A stretch of DNA of 64,000 nt from Campylobacteraceae bacterium (GTDB lineage: Bacteria; Campylobacterota; Campylobacteria; Campylobacterales; Campylobacteraceae). Below are positions 31,357-40,983 of the stretch, one piece after another. Position numbers and translations under genes: made by a program. Every line of letters begins with the position of its first letter. Position 1 is the first letter of the stretch. The notes under the pieces are model-generated. The model ran no database searches, was not told the origin of the DNA, and was given only the letters and a program-made list of their open reading frames with translations. Where the stretch lies: NCBI GenBank assembly GCA_031268335.1, contig JAIRXG010000021.1:1-64000 (forward strand), given 5' to 3'.

Positions 31357-32954
31357 AAACAGTATTTCTAACTCTTGTTTTTTTGGCGGGTATGCTTTTT
31401 GCCGATACAAATCAAACTGTGCAAAGCAAAAATCAGACTATGGAACAGCTATTGAGTGATTATAAATTAAAACTTGAAATAATCGACGATACAAACAGAA
31501 ATAATATTTGGTTTGCAAGGCACGAAAATTACAATATATATAAAGCAAAACAAGCCGAATTAGAATCGGTGCTTGAAGATGTAAAAAAGCTTAAGGTTAG
31601 AGTCGGTAAAAATTCTTCGGCAAAACTTAACGAAATGGAGAGAAGGCGCGATGTTCTGGAGAGTCAGATGGAACAGTTGAGCGAATTTCAAAACGCTCCT
31701 TTTTCAGGACTTTTAAAATCCCCGGAAGTTCCGCTCATACCATCTATCAGCAATCCGTTTGCTATATTTTCCGGATTTTCATATATCAAAAAAATTAAAC
31801 AAGATTTAGAGGAGTACAACAAACTTTCGCGCGATTTGGAAGTTTTGATTGATAATTTGCAAGAAAAAAACGAGATATTAGAATACATGATAGAGCTTGA
31901 TGACAACGGCTCTTTTGCAAGCTTACAAGAAAACAACAAAATTCTCATGAAAGAGTTTAATTCTGCTTACGATATAGTTTTAACGTCGGCTTCTATTTAT
32001 GAAAGGAAGATAAATGAAGCTGTTATGCGCGCTTCTGACGCTATAGAAAATGAGACAAAACGCACATTTTTCATATTTACCGTTATCGCTTCAATTATAT
32101 TTATCTCTTTTTTATTGAAGTTTTTCTCAAAGCGTTTTACGTCGGCGAGCGAAAAAAGTTATATTGTCAATAAAGTGATAAACATCACCAACATAACGCT
32201 TATCATTTTGATTTTACTGTTTACATACATTGAAAATATGACTTATCTTGTTGCTGTTTTGGGTTTTGCATCCGCCGGTATTGCTATTGCTATGAAAGAT
32301 ATGTTTATGAATATACTCGGTTGGACTGTGATAACATTCGGGCGCAGTTTCAGCGTAGGAGATAGGGTAAAAGTTCATCAGGACGGATGTTCATACGTCG
32401 GCGATATAGTGGATATATCTTGGATGAGAATGACCATTTTGGAAGATGTAACTTTAACTACCTATCTTGAAAATAAGCGTGCCGGCAGAGTGATATTTAT
32501 ACCAAACAATTTTATATTTACAAGTCTCATTTCAAACTATACTCATGAGACGTTAAAGACCGTGTGGGACGGTATATATTTGACGATATCGTTTGATTCA
32601 AATTATAAAAAAGCGATGTATATTATAAAAGAAATTACAAAGAAATATTCAAAAGGCTATACCGAAATAGCAAGAAAGCAGCTAAATCAATTAAGACAAA
32701 AGTACAATCTCAAAAATACAAATGTAGAACCCAAAATCTTTTCGTTTATTGAACCGCACGGACTTACCATACATGTATGGTATATGACTAACTCTTATGC
32801 CGCCTTGGCTTTGAGAAGCACTTTAAGCGGCGAGATAATAGACGCCATCAATAAAGAAGATGACATAGTCATAGCTTACCCTACGCAAACATTAAATTTA
32901 AGGCGAGCTTCGGATGTGAAGTATCCTGGCGAAGTTGGGGAAGCAAATGAGTGA
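31353..32954 (+). CDS. MscS-family mechanosensitive ion channel
   Basis: The protein has 533 residues. A signal peptide (MKTVFLTLVFLAGMLFA) precedes a periplasmic coiled-coil-rich region (about 30-220). Membrane helices follow at about 230-320. The pore-lining helix is VLGFASAGIAIAMKDMFMNILGWTVI, followed by the beta domain (FSVGDRVKVHQD.C.YVGDIVDISWMRM) and the cytoplasmic cage. It should release solutes during hypo-osmotic shock. It is larger than E. coli MscS because of the periplasmic extension. Overlaps on both sides (aroB ATGA, mtaB 8 bases) show tight coupling. Confidence 0.92.
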   Translation: MKTVFLTLVFLAGMLFADTNQTVQSKNQTMEQLLSDYKLKLEIIDDTNRNNIWFARHENYNIYKAKQAELESVLEDVKKLKVRVGKNSSAKLNEMERRRDVLESQMEQLSEFQNAPFSGLLKSPEVPLIPSISNPFAIFSGFSYIKKIKQDLEEYNKLSRDLEVLIDNLQEKNEILEYMIELDDNGSFASLQENNKILMKEFNSAYDIVLTSASIYERKINEAVMRASDAIENETKRTFFIFTVIASIIFISFLLKFFSKRFTSASEKSYIVNKVINITNITLIILILLFTYIENMTYLVAVLGFASAGIAIAMKDMFMNILGWTVITFGRSFSVGDRVKVHQDGCSYVGDIVDISWMRMTILEDVTLTTYLENKRAGRVIFIPNNFIFTSLISNYTHETLKTVWDGIYLTISFDSNYKKAMYIIKEITKKYSKGYTEIARKQLNQLRQKYNLKNTNVEPKIFSFIEPHGLTIHVWYMTNSYAALALRSTLSGEIIDAINKEDDIVIAYPTQTLNLRRASDVKYPGEVGEANE

Positions 32955-34203
32955 GCCTTTGGTAAAACCTAAAGTATTTTTTAAAACATTTGGTTGCAGG
33001 ACAAATATTTACGATACGCAAATGATGATAGGGCGTCTTAAAGATTTTGAGGCGACAGACAATGAAATAACAGCCGATATCATAGTAGTAAATTCATGTA
33101 CCGTCACGAACGGAGCGGATAGCGGTGTTAGAAATTATATATCAAAGCAAAACAAAAACGGCAAAAAAATAATCTTCGCAGGATGCGGAGCCGATACGCA
33201 AGGCAACAAACTGTTTGCTCACAAAAAAGTTTTTGGAGTTTTGGGGCATTCTGAAAAAGAGAATATAAATAGATTGCTTTTTTCCGAAGAACCTTTCAAA
33301 AACATAGGAGTTTTAACACATCTTGACAAAAATATAGTATCAGATTATCACGATAAGAGCAAAGCTTTTATTAAGATACAAGAAGGCTGTAATTTTTCTT
33401 GCAGTTATTGCATTATCCCACATGTAAGAGGCAAAGCAAGAAGTCAAAATGAAGATAAGATAATAGAACAAGTGAAAGTATTGTCAGAAAATGGCTTCGG
33501 CGAATTTGTTTTGACGGGCACAAATATAGGAAGTTACGGTAAGGATACTAATACGACGCTTGGAAAGTTGCTTCAAAAAATAGGCGCGATAAATGGCGTG
33601 AAGAGGGTGCGCATGGGCAGTATAGAGCCCGTTCAAATAGATGATAGTTTTAAGGAGATATTAAAAGAGCCTTGGCTTGAAAAACATTTGCATATTGCGT
33701 TGCAGCATACAAACGAAGAGATGTTGAAGATTATGAGGCGCAGAAACAGCGTCAAAAAAGACTTGGAACTTTTTTTAGAGCTCTACTCTTTGGGATTTGC
33801 TTTGGGAACCGATTTTATAGTAGGACATCCGGGAGAAAACGAGGAGATTTGGCAAGATGCGCTTTTGAATTTTAAAAAATTTCCTTTAACACATTTGCAC
33901 GCATTTTGTTATTCAAAAAGAGACGGTACACTTTCGGCGTCAATGAAGCAGACGGTTGATGGAAATATGGCAAAAAGCAGACTAAAAGAGATTCAAGCTA
34001 TAATTCAAGAGAATAACTTTGTTTTTAGACAAAAAAAAGTTAAGCTAAATGTATTGGTTGAAGAACAAAAGAGCGGTTTTTATACCGGATTTGACCAATT
34101 TTACAATAGAATTTTTATTCATTCCAAAGATAATTTGGTCAAAAAATGGATAATTATTGATGATTATGAAGCAAAAAGAGAGGGGAACTATGCGACCTTT
34201 TAA
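32947..34203 (+). CDS. mtaB: tRNA t6A37 methylthiotransferase, MtaB/MiaB-like
   Basis: The product is about 418 residues. The N-terminal UPF0004 domain has FKTFGCRTN and VNSCTVTNGAD cluster cysteines. The radical-SAM core has CNFSCSYCIIPHVRG (C-x3-C-x2-C). A C-terminal TRAM-like region follows. It adds methylthio groups to N6-threonylcarbamoyl-A37 of ANN-decoding tRNAs. I chose the ATG at 32947, with GGGGAAG upstream, over a TTG at 32935; it overlaps the mscS stop by 8 bases and the following gene start by 14. Confidence 0.92.
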   Translation: MSEPLVKPKVFFKTFGCRTNIYDTQMMIGRLKDFEATDNEITADIIVVNSCTVTNGADSGVRNYISKQNKNGKKIIFAGCGADTQGNKLFAHKKVFGVLGHSEKENINRLLFSEEPFKNIGVLTHLDKNIVSDYHDKSKAFIKIQEGCNFSCSYCIIPHVRGKARSQNEDKIIEQVKVLSENGFGEFVLTGTNIGSYGKDTNTTLGKLLQKIGAINGVKRVRMGSIEPVQIDDSFKEILKEPWLEKHLHIALQHTNEEMLKIMRRRNSVKKDLELFLELYSLGFALGTDFIVGHPGENEEIWQDALLNFKKFPLTHLHAFCYSKRDGTLSASMKQTVDGNMAKSRLKEIQAIIQENNFVFRQKKVKLNVLVEEQKSGFYTGFDQFYNRIFIHSKDNLVKKWIIIDDYEAKREGNYATF

Positions 34204-35854
34204 ACCAAATAGATTACAAATTTTAATAATGTCGTTTTGTATTTTAGCATTGCTCATAGGCTATATATTTATTAAAAATTCGCCTAAAGCCATAGATATG
34301 AAATTTTATGACAAACTTGTCGTTGAAAACAAAATAAAAGAGGCTAAAGTATATGGAGACGAGATTATTTTATATACAAACTTGGGGGTTTACAGCATAA
34401 TAAAAGATGGAGTTAACATGGAACAACTTCTTTTGATTGTGCCTGTAGATGTAAAAAAAGAGAATAATTTTGCAGAGTTGATTTTGATTTTTATCCTTTT
34501 TGTTCTTTCACTTTTTTCTTTGTACTATTATCAAAAAATACAAAAAGGCAAGATGCAGAACCAGCAAAATCTTACGAATCTGAAAAATATAGCTATAGAA
34601 GAAGAGGGCGCGCATACGGCTAAATTTTCACCATCTGTCTCAAAGTTGAAATTTTCTGATGTAGCCGGAATAAAAAGCGTAAAAGAGGAGCTTGTTGAAA
34701 TTGTTGATTTTTTGAAAAATCCATCCGTTTATCAAAAGATGGGCGTAAAACTTCCGCGCGGAGTTTTATTGGTAGGACCTCCCGGCGTAGGTAAAACAAT
34801 GATAGCTAAAGCGGTTGCGGGAGAAGCTAATGTACCGTTTTTTTATCAAAGCGGAGCTAGTTTTGTACAGATATATGTCGGTATGGGAGCTAAAAGAGTA
34901 AGAGAACTTTTTTCCGTAGCCAAATCAAACGCTCCTTCAATTGTTTTTATAGACGAAGTTGATGCAGTCGGCAAAGCGCGCGGCGGTATGAGAAACGACG
35001 AAAGAGAAGCAACGTTAAATCAGCTCTTAACCGAAATGGACGGCTTTGAGGATAATTCCGGCGTTATAGTTATAGCTGCTACAAATCGCCTTGAGATGAT
35101 AGACGAGGCGTTGCTAAGATCCGGAAGATTTGACAGGCGTATTTTTGTCTCTTTACCCGATTTACACGATAGAGAAAAGATAATAGACGCATATTTGGCA
35201 GACAAAACGCACAATGTCAATATATCCGATATCGCTAAAATGAGCGTTGGTTTTAACGGAGCAGCGCTCTCCACTCTTGTAAATGAAGCCGCGATAAATG
35301 CTTTGAGAAGAAAGAGTAAAAAGGTGGAAATGGAGGATTTTTTAGCCGTACGAGATAAGGTGTTACTTGGAAAAAAAAGACTTATGCGATACTCCGAAAA
35401 AGAAAAAAACGTACAAGCCGTTTATCAAGCTGCAAAAGCTCTTTGCGCTTATTGGTTTGAGATAGATTTTGACAAAATAGGTTTGGTTGGAGATTTTACA
35501 AAAGAGATAGATAAAGAGATAGAATCCCGCACGGAGATTATGGCAAAGATTAAAGTCTCATTCGCAGGTATTGCCGCTTCAAAAATATATTTTAACGAAA
35601 CTTATTCAAACTCAAGCGAGGATTTAAACAAAGCAAGGCGGTTAGCTACTGAGATGGTTGAAAAGTACGCTATGGGCGATAGATTGCTTCCTACCGCGCA
35701 GGATATAGAAACTATACTCTCAAGCGCTCTAAAAGAGATGGAGACATTTTTGGAGGGAATGAAAAAGCCTTTGGATTTGTTAATAGCCGTACTTTTGGAA
35801 GAAGAAAACTTGACGAAAGAGAATATCAAGGAGATGCTTGGCAAGGTTTTTTAG
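34190..35854 (+). CDS. FtsH-like membrane AAA+ ATPase lacking the protease motif
   Basis: The product is about 554 residues, starting at ATG 34190 with a strong GAGAGGGG RBS. The layout is that of FtsH: a membrane helix (about 10-28), a short FtsH extracellular-like loop, a second helix (about 95-115), then AAA+ with Walker A GPPGVGKT (about 196), Walker B VFIDEVDA (about 251) and SRH residues LLRSGRFDRR. In the peptidase domain the HEXXH zinc motif is replaced by YQAAKALCAYW near 411, so proteolysis is unlikely. The later SSEDLNKARRLATEM segment, equivalent to the third-ligand region, remains. It is probably an unfoldase or chaperone paralog of the true FtsH. Confidence 0.87.
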   Translation: MRPFKPNRLQILIMSFCILALLIGYIFIKNSPKAIDMKFYDKLVVENKIKEAKVYGDEIILYTNLGVYSIIKDGVNMEQLLLIVPVDVKKENNFAELILIFILFVLSLFSLYYYQKIQKGKMQNQQNLTNLKNIAIEEEGAHTAKFSPSVSKLKFSDVAGIKSVKEELVEIVDFLKNPSVYQKMGVKLPRGVLLVGPPGVGKTMIAKAVAGEANVPFFYQSGASFVQIYVGMGAKRVRELFSVAKSNAPSIVFIDEVDAVGKARGGMRNDEREATLNQLLTEMDGFEDNSGVIVIAATNRLEMIDEALLRSGRFDRRIFVSLPDLHDREKIIDAYLADKTHNVNISDIAKMSVGFNGAALSTLVNEAAINALRRKSKKVEMEDFLAVRDKVLLGKKRLMRYSEKEKNVQAVYQAAKALCAYWFEIDFDKIGLVGDFTKEIDKEIESRTEIMAKIKVSFAGIAASKIYFNETYSNSSEDLNKARRLATEMVEKYAMGDRLLPTAQDIETILSSALKEMETFLEGMKKPLDLLIAVLLEEENLTKENIKEMLGKVF

Positions 35855-36137
35855 TTCGTCTGAAGATTTGAAAAAAACTTTTGAACGATATTTTGATAAA
35901 AGCGATTTTTGCGTGATAGGCATAGACGATAAATGTCAAGAAGCTTATGAGTACGCGCTTTTGAGTCAAGATAGGATAGATACGCTTCAACTGTTTTTGC
36001 TGACAAAATTTATAGATTTAAAAGCATTAAAAGATAAAGGCATAAATATAGAGGTCTATCTCTCAACGTACGGACATCCGCTCAACAATGAGTTCAAATC
36101 TTACGCTACTGTTTACACTACAAAAGAATTGATATGA
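35838..36137 (+). CDS. Small conserved-position protein of unknown function
   Basis: The product has 99 residues. The start is TTG at 35838, supported by an AAGGAG RBS five bases upstream; it overlaps the end of the FtsH-like gene by 17 bases. The stop forms an ATGA overlap with mogA. The protein is soluble and mixed alpha/beta (DFCVIGIDDKCQEAYEYALL ... NIEVYLSTYGHPLNNEFKSY). I do not recognise its family. Its position suggests a partner of the FtsH-like ATPase or simple operon membership. Confidence 0.75.
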   Translation: MARFFSSSEDLKKTFERYFDKSDFCVIGIDDKCQEAYEYALLSQDRIDTLQLFLLTKFIDLKALKDKGINIEVYLSTYGHPLNNEFKSYATVYTTKELI

Positions 36138-36658
36138 TAAAGATAGGGATATTGACGCTTTCGGATAGAGCCAGCGCAGGAATTTACGATGATATTTCTG
36201 GAAAAGCCATCATTAATATACTTAAAAGTTACATAAAAAGCGAGTGGGAGAGTATTTACAAAGTCATTCCTGATGAAAAAGACAAAATAGAAAAAGAACT
36301 TATAGGTATGGCTGACAATGTTGGATGTTGCCTCATTGTAACTACGGGCGGAACGGGACCGACCATAAGAGATGTCACGCCTGAAGCTACCGAGAAAGTA
36401 TGCGAAAAAATGTTGCCGGGTTTTGGCGAACTTATGCGCCAAACAAGCCTGAATTATGTGCCGACAGCCATCTTATCAAGGCAGACGGCTGGCATAAGAG
36501 GAAAATGTCTTATTATCAACCTTCCTGGTAAACCAAAATCTATTAAAAAGTGTCTGGAAGCTGTGTTTCCGGCGGTGCCTTATTGCATAGACTTGATAGG
36601 CGGAGAATACATAGAGTGCGATGAGAATGTGATAAAGGCGTTTAGACCAAAAAGCTAA
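36134..36658 (+). CDS. mogA: Molybdopterin adenylyltransferase
   Basis: The protein has 174 residues. The MoaB/MogA fold is shown by GILTLSDRASAGIYDD, VTTGGTGPTIRDVTPEA and the substrate-binding LPGKPKSIKKCLEAVFPAVPYC. It adenylates molybdopterin before molybdenum insertion, so the organism makes molybdoenzymes. It ends the aroB operon and its start overlaps the preceding small gene. Confidence 0.95.
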   Translation: MIKIGILTLSDRASAGIYDDISGKAIINILKSYIKSEWESIYKVIPDEKDKIEKELIGMADNVGCCLIVTTGGTGPTIRDVTPEATEKVCEKMLPGFGELMRQTSLNYVPTAILSRQTAGIRGKCLIINLPGKPKSIKKCLEAVFPAVPYCIDLIGGEYIECDENVIKAFRPKS

Positions 36659-36670
36659 AAGGAGAATGAA

Positions 36671-37942
36671 ATGGTAAGTTTTTCAAAAATTTTTGCAGGC
36701 TTATTGTTGATAAATACAGTTATTTTGGCTGATGATTTTATTGAGGCTGAAAAAGCTTATGATAAAGGTGATTTTAAAAAATCAATGAAATTATTTCATC
36801 AAATGTGTGATAGCGGAAATTATAATAGTTGCTACCGTTTAGGCAATTTTTATAATAATGGAGAAGGTATACAGCAGAATTATAAAAAAGCCTTTGAGTT
36901 GTACAAAAAAGCTTGCGATAATGACGATGCGTCCGGTTGTTCTGCGTTGGGAGCAATGTATGGTACGGGTGCAGGCACGAAAGAGAATTTTTCTAAAGCT
37001 TTTGAGTTATATAAAAAATCGTGTGATGGTGGAAGTACTAAAGGTTGCTATAATCTTGGTTTTTTATATAGTCATGGTAAAGGCGTTAAACAGGATTATC
37101 AGAAAGCCATAGAATTTTACACAAAATCATGCAATGAAAGAATGAGTTGGGCGTGTAATAATTTAGCTTCAATTTATTACAATGGTAAAGGTGTGGAGCA
37201 AAACTACGATAAAGCATTTAAATTGTATCAAAAAGCTTGCGACGGTATGCTTATCAGCGGTTGTCATCGTTTGGCAGGTATGTACTATAGCGGTGAAGGC
37301 ACATCGCAAAATTATAATAAAGCATTAGAATTATATTATCAAACTTGCAGATATGGATACCCAAATAGTTGTTTTTATGTGGGAGATATTTACTATAACG
37401 CCAGAGGTATCAAGCAGGATTACGTCGTCGCCGCTCAATTTTTTGACGCTGCTTGCGAAGGCGAGGATATACGAGCTTGCTCGTATCTTGGATATATGTA
37501 CAATAAAGGATTGGGCGTTGAGCAGAGTTATTTTGAGGCTATGAAGTATTATAAGAGAGCGTGTGATGGAGGAAAGATGAGCGAGTGCTCTAATTTGGGA
37601 ACGCTTTATAGAGATGGCAAAGGCATTAAAGACTACGCTAAAGCTCACAGATTTTTTAAGCAGGCTTGTGAAGGTGGAGATATGTCAGGATGTTATAATC
37701 TAGGATATGTATATATGCTTGGTCAAAGCGTTGAGGTTGATAAAAATAGAGCTTATGAGTTGTTTGATAAAGCTTGTGAGGGCAATAACAGTATGGGTTG
37801 TTATAACGCGGGTATGATGTTTGCCGCAAAAGGCGGTATTGCCGAAGATTTTAGAAAAGCGGAGAAATATTTTAAAAAATCATGTGATTTGAAAAACAAT
37901 CAAGGCTGCGCAGCATTTGAGAGAGCTAAAAATGAGCCGTAA
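36671..37942 (+). CDS. Secreted Sel1-like repeat protein, cysteine-rich
   Basis: The protein has 423 residues. A signal peptide (MVSFSKIFAGLLLINTVILA) is followed by about ten Sel1-like repeats of 36 residues. Each has the pattern Y..ACD.G...GC..LG..Y..G.GV.QNY.KA, with a paired-cysteine spacing that fits disulphide-linked repeats like Helicobacter cysteine-rich (Hcp) proteins. Those are periplasmic or secreted and bind diverse partners. The RBS is AGGAG. The gene ends 2 bases from the convergent dedA gene. Hcp-type families often show beta-lactamase-like annotations that do not reflect function. Confidence 0.88.
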   Translation: MVSFSKIFAGLLLINTVILADDFIEAEKAYDKGDFKKSMKLFHQMCDSGNYNSCYRLGNFYNNGEGIQQNYKKAFELYKKACDNDDASGCSALGAMYGTGAGTKENFSKAFELYKKSCDGGSTKGCYNLGFLYSHGKGVKQDYQKAIEFYTKSCNERMSWACNNLASIYYNGKGVEQNYDKAFKLYQKACDGMLISGCHRLAGMYYSGEGTSQNYNKALELYYQTCRYGYPNSCFYVGDIYYNARGIKQDYVVAAQFFDAACEGEDIRACSYLGYMYNKGLGVEQSYFEAMKYYKRACDGGKMSECSNLGTLYRDGKGIKDYAKAHRFFKQACEGGDMSGCYNLGYVYMLGQSVEVDKNRAYELFDKACEGNNSMGCYNAGMMFAAKGGIAEDFRKAEKYFKKSCDLKNNQGCAAFERAKNEP

Positions 37943-37944
37943 TA

Positions 37945-38553
37945 TTATGGCTGCCATTTTTGTTTTTTCTCTCGCCAAAAGTATATAATACCGCCCGTAA
38001 CTGTTAACACAATCAAACCGACGATAATATACATCAAGTATTTTTGTATCAGCTCCTCATTTTCTCCTATAAAAAATCCAAGCAACGCCAAAATATTCAC
38101 CCAAATGAACGAACCCAAAAGCGTATAAAAAGAGAATTTAGCTAAATTCATACGGGCAAGTCCCGCCGGCAAGGATATGAAATGTCTTACGCCAAGTACA
38201 AGCCTTCCGCTGAATGTTGAAATCTCTCCATGTCGGTTGAAAAAAACTTCTACTTTTTCTAAGTGATGCGGTTTTATAAAAATGTATTTGCCGTATTTTA
38301 AAAGCAGAATTCGCCCAAGCTTAAAAGCCAAATAGTAGTTAAAACAAGCCCCCGCAAGCGAACCTAAAGTGCCGCATACGACTATTAAAAAATAGCTCAT
38401 TTCGCCTTTATATGCAAGATAGCCCGCAGGAATAATAACTACCTCGCTTGGAAGCGGAAATATGGAACTCTCAATCGCCATAAGGACAAAAATCCCGATA
38501 TATCCGAAACTTCCTATCGTTTCAACTAACCATAATGAGACAGACTCTATCAT
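37945..38553 (-). CDS. DedA-family membrane protein
   Basis: The protein has 202 residues with four to five membrane helices. Typical DedA motifs are ESSIFPLPSEVVIIPAGYLA, GSLAGACFNYYLAFKLG and the FSGRLVLGVRHFISLPAGLARM arginine motif. The family includes undecaprenyl-phosphate flippases and proteins needed for envelope homeostasis. It is the last gene of the valS-metN-metI-metQ run, 6 bases after the metQ stop. Confidence 0.92.
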   Translation of the reverse strand: MIESVSLWLVETIGSFGYIGIFVLMAIESSIFPLPSEVVIIPAGYLAYKGEMSYFLIVVCGTLGSLAGACFNYYLAFKLGRILLLKYGKYIFIKPHHLEKVEVFFNRHGEISTFSGRLVLGVRHFISLPAGLARMNLAKFSFYTLLGSFIWVNILALLGFFIGENEELIQKYLMYIIVGLIVLTVTGGIIYFWREKKQKWQP

Positions 38554-38559
38554 AAAGTG

Positions 38560-39348
38560 TTAAAACGCCTCTATGATTGCGCCTTGATACTTTTCGCGTA
38601 TAAATTTGCGAACCTCTTCGGAATTTAACACTTTATTAAGAGCTTTAATATTCTCTTTATTCTCGTTTCCTTTTTTGACAACCACGATATTGGCGTAAGG
38701 AGACTCTTTGCTTTCTAGAAAAAGCGCGTCTTTGAGCGGATTTAATTTAGCCACGATAGCAAAATTTGTGTTGATGACAGACAAATCAAAATCGCTGATT
38801 GTTCGCGGTAATTGAGGAGCTTCTATCTCAACTATTTCAATATTTTTCGGATTTTCAATAATATCAAGTTTTGTTTTTATCTCTTTTTTGCTGTTTAGCT
38901 TTATGATATTGGCGTCTTGCAATACTTCAAGTGCTCTGTTACTATTTGTAGGATCGTTTGGTATAGCTATGCTGCTGCCGTTTGATAGCTCATATATAGA
39001 GGTTAGCTTGGTAGAATAGATACCGATAGGCTCCAAATGAACCGAAACAGTTTTTATCAAATCGGTATTTTTATCTTTATTGAACTGCTCAAGATATGGC
39101 GAATGCTGAAAAAAGTTAGCGTCAATTTCGCCGTTAAATACCGCCATGTTGGGTATAACATAGTCGTTAAAAACTTGAATATTGAGTGTATAACCCTCTT
39201 TTTCAAGAAGCGGCTTTACAAACTCTAAAATCTCTGCATGTGGAACGGGTGTAGCGCCTACCGTTATTGTTTTGGAAGTCTCTTTGTTATTGGCGCAAGC
39301 GGTGAAAGTAAGCGCAATACCCATAAGTAAAACATAAAATTTTTTCAT
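38560..39348 (-). CDS. metQ: Methionine ABC transporter substrate-binding lipoprotein
   Basis: The product is about 262 residues. The start is ATG 39348; the open frame extends further upstream but overlaps metI and lacks an RBS. A lipoprotein signal ends in the lipobox LTFTAC. The NlpA/MetQ fold shows TVGATPVPHAEILEFVKPLL, DANFFQHSPYLEQFN and IAIPNDPTNSNRAL. It binds methionine in the periplasm for the MetNI importer. It is co-transcribed after metN and metI. Confidence 0.95.
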   Translation of the reverse strand: MKKFYVLLMGIALTFTACANNKETSKTITVGATPVPHAEILEFVKPLLEKEGYTLNIQVFNDYVIPNMAVFNGEIDANFFQHSPYLEQFNKDKNTDLIKTVSVHLEPIGIYSTKLTSIYELSNGSSIAIPNDPTNSNRALEVLQDANIIKLNSKKEIKTKLDIIENPKNIEIVEIEAPQLPRTISDFDLSVINTNFAIVAKLNPLKDALFLESKESPYANIVVVKKGNENKENIKALNKVLNSEEVRKFIREKYQGAIIEAF

Positions 39349-39364
39349 TAAAAACCCCTTTAGT

Positions 39365-40024
39365 TTAATGTTTGATGGTCTTGTAGACCAGATTGCCGAG
39401 CGCTTGAAAAAGTTGTACGAGCACAATAAGTACAACAACGGTGTAGAGCAAAATATCTGCTTGAAATCCGTTATATCCGTATTGTATGGCAACTTGTCCC
39501 AAGCCTCCTCCGCCGACTGTGCCTGCCATTGCCGAAAAGCCGACAATTACTATCAATGTTAAAGTAATAGCCGAAATAATGCTTGGCATAGCTTCCGGAA
39601 GCATAACTTTGAAAATTATCTGAAGTTTGCTTGCGCCGAATGATTTGGCGGCCTCAATTATACCATAGTGCACTTCTTTGAATGCGTTTTCAAATATCCT
39701 TGCTACAAAAGGCGCTGCTCCTATCGTCAAAGGTACGATTGAAGCGGTTGTGCCTGTGATTTTACCTATGATTATTTTCGTAAACGGAAATAGTATAATA
39801 ATTAGTATGATAAAAGGAAACGAACGGAATGTATTTACTATAATATCAAGCGAACCATAAATATACCTGTTCGGCGATAATCCGTTTTTATCCGTCATCA
39901 CTAAAATTATTGAGATTAAAAATCCTATCAGTACGGCAAAAAAAGTAGATGCCAAACTCATATAAAAAGTTTCAAGCAAAGCTTGTAACATTAGTTTTGT
40001 TATCGCTGCGAATCTGTCGGTCAT
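39365..40024 (-). CDS. metI: Methionine ABC transporter permease
   Basis: The product is about 219 residues, five membrane helices, with the EAA loop IEAAKSFGASKLQIIFKVMLPEAMPSII and GTVGGGGLGQVAIQYGYNGFQ typical of MetI. I chose ATG 40024, which overlaps the metN stop (TAATG), over a TTG 15 bases upstream. It forms the homodimeric channel for methionine import. Confidence 0.95.
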   Translation of the reverse strand: MTDRFAAITKLMLQALLETFYMSLASTFFAVLIGFLISIILVMTDKNGLSPNRYIYGSLDIIVNTFRSFPFIILIIILFPFTKIIIGKITGTTASIVPLTIGAAPFVARIFENAFKEVHYGIIEAAKSFGASKLQIIFKVMLPEAMPSIISAITLTLIVIVGFSAMAGTVGGGGLGQVAIQYGYNGFQADILLYTVVVLIVLVQLFQALGNLVYKTIKH

Positions 40025-40983
40025 TAGATTGTCTCCCAAGAGATTTCCGTTTCTGTTTCCAGATAGTTTTTCGTGATATCAGCATATTTTGAATCTACAT
40101 TGATGACCAAAGAACCTACCACCTTATCGCCTAATTTTTCAAGTCTGCCCCAAACAATGCCAAAATCTACGCCAAGTTTTCTTGCCATAGCGGTAACTAT
40201 CGCTTTATCCGATATCGTACTTGGAAAATATAATCTGATATTTACACCGTGTTCTGGTAAAATATCCTCTTCGCCTAAGAATTTTCTCATTCGCTCATTA
40301 GGTTTTAAAAATAAAGACTCTATCTCTCCAAGACCTATAATCTGTCCGTTTTCAAGCAAAAGGGCTCTGTTCGCAGCAGTTTTTACCACATTCATTTCAT
40401 GTGTTACTAAAATTATGGTAACACCAAGCGTTTTATTTACGGTTTTTAAAAGTTCAAGTATAGATAGAGTTGTGTTGGGGTCTAACGCGCTAGTGGCTTC
40501 ATCGCTCAAAAGAATATTAGGTTCCAGCGTTAAAGCTCTTGCTATGGCGACTCTTTGTTTTTCGCCGCCGCTTAAAGCTTTGGGATAACTATTTTTTTTG
40601 TGAATAAGTCCTACAAGCGTCAAAAGCTCTTCCGTTTTTTTGTCTATATCGCTTTTTTTATATCCCCAAAGCTGCATTGGAAGCGCTACGTTTTGATATA
40701 CGTTTTTTTGTTCAAGCAGTGAGAAATGCTGAAAAATCATTCCTATATTTTTTCTTAAAAAGCGCAGTTGGTCTTCGCTCATTTTGCCAATCTCTTCGCC
40801 GAAGACTTTTAAATTGCCTTCATCATATTTTTCAAGTCCGTTTATGCAACGAAGCAAAGTTGATTTTCCGGCACCACTGTGTCCGACTATCGCGAATATT
40901 TCATTTTGTTTGATTTTTAAAGTGATGTTATGCAGTATTTTATTATTTCCGAAATATTTGCCAAGATTTGATATCTCTATCAA
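40024..40983 (-). CDS. metN: Methionine ABC transporter ATP-binding protein
   Basis: The protein has 319 residues. Walker A is GHSGAGKST, signature LSGGEKQRVAIARAL, Walker B ILLSDEATSALDP and H-loop VTHEMNV. A C-terminal NIL domain (about 240-319) binds methionine for trans-inhibition. The start is TTG at 40983, giving a TTGA overlap with the valS stop, so translation is coupled to valS. Linking a tRNA synthetase gene to methionine import by overlap is unusual but the frame is clear. Confidence 0.94.
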   Translation of the reverse strand: MIEISNLGKYFGNNKILHNITLKIKQNEIFAIVGHSGAGKSTLLRCINGLEKYDEGNLKVFGEEIGKMSEDQLRFLRKNIGMIFQHFSLLEQKNVYQNVALPMQLWGYKKSDIDKKTEELLTLVGLIHKKNSYPKALSGGEKQRVAIARALTLEPNILLSDEATSALDPNTTLSILELLKTVNKTLGVTIILVTHEMNVVKTAANRALLLENGQIIGLGEIESLFLKPNERMRKFLGEEDILPEHGVNIRLYFPSTISDKAIVTAMARKLGVDFGIVWGRLEKLGDKVVGSLVINVDSKYADITKNYLETETEISWETI

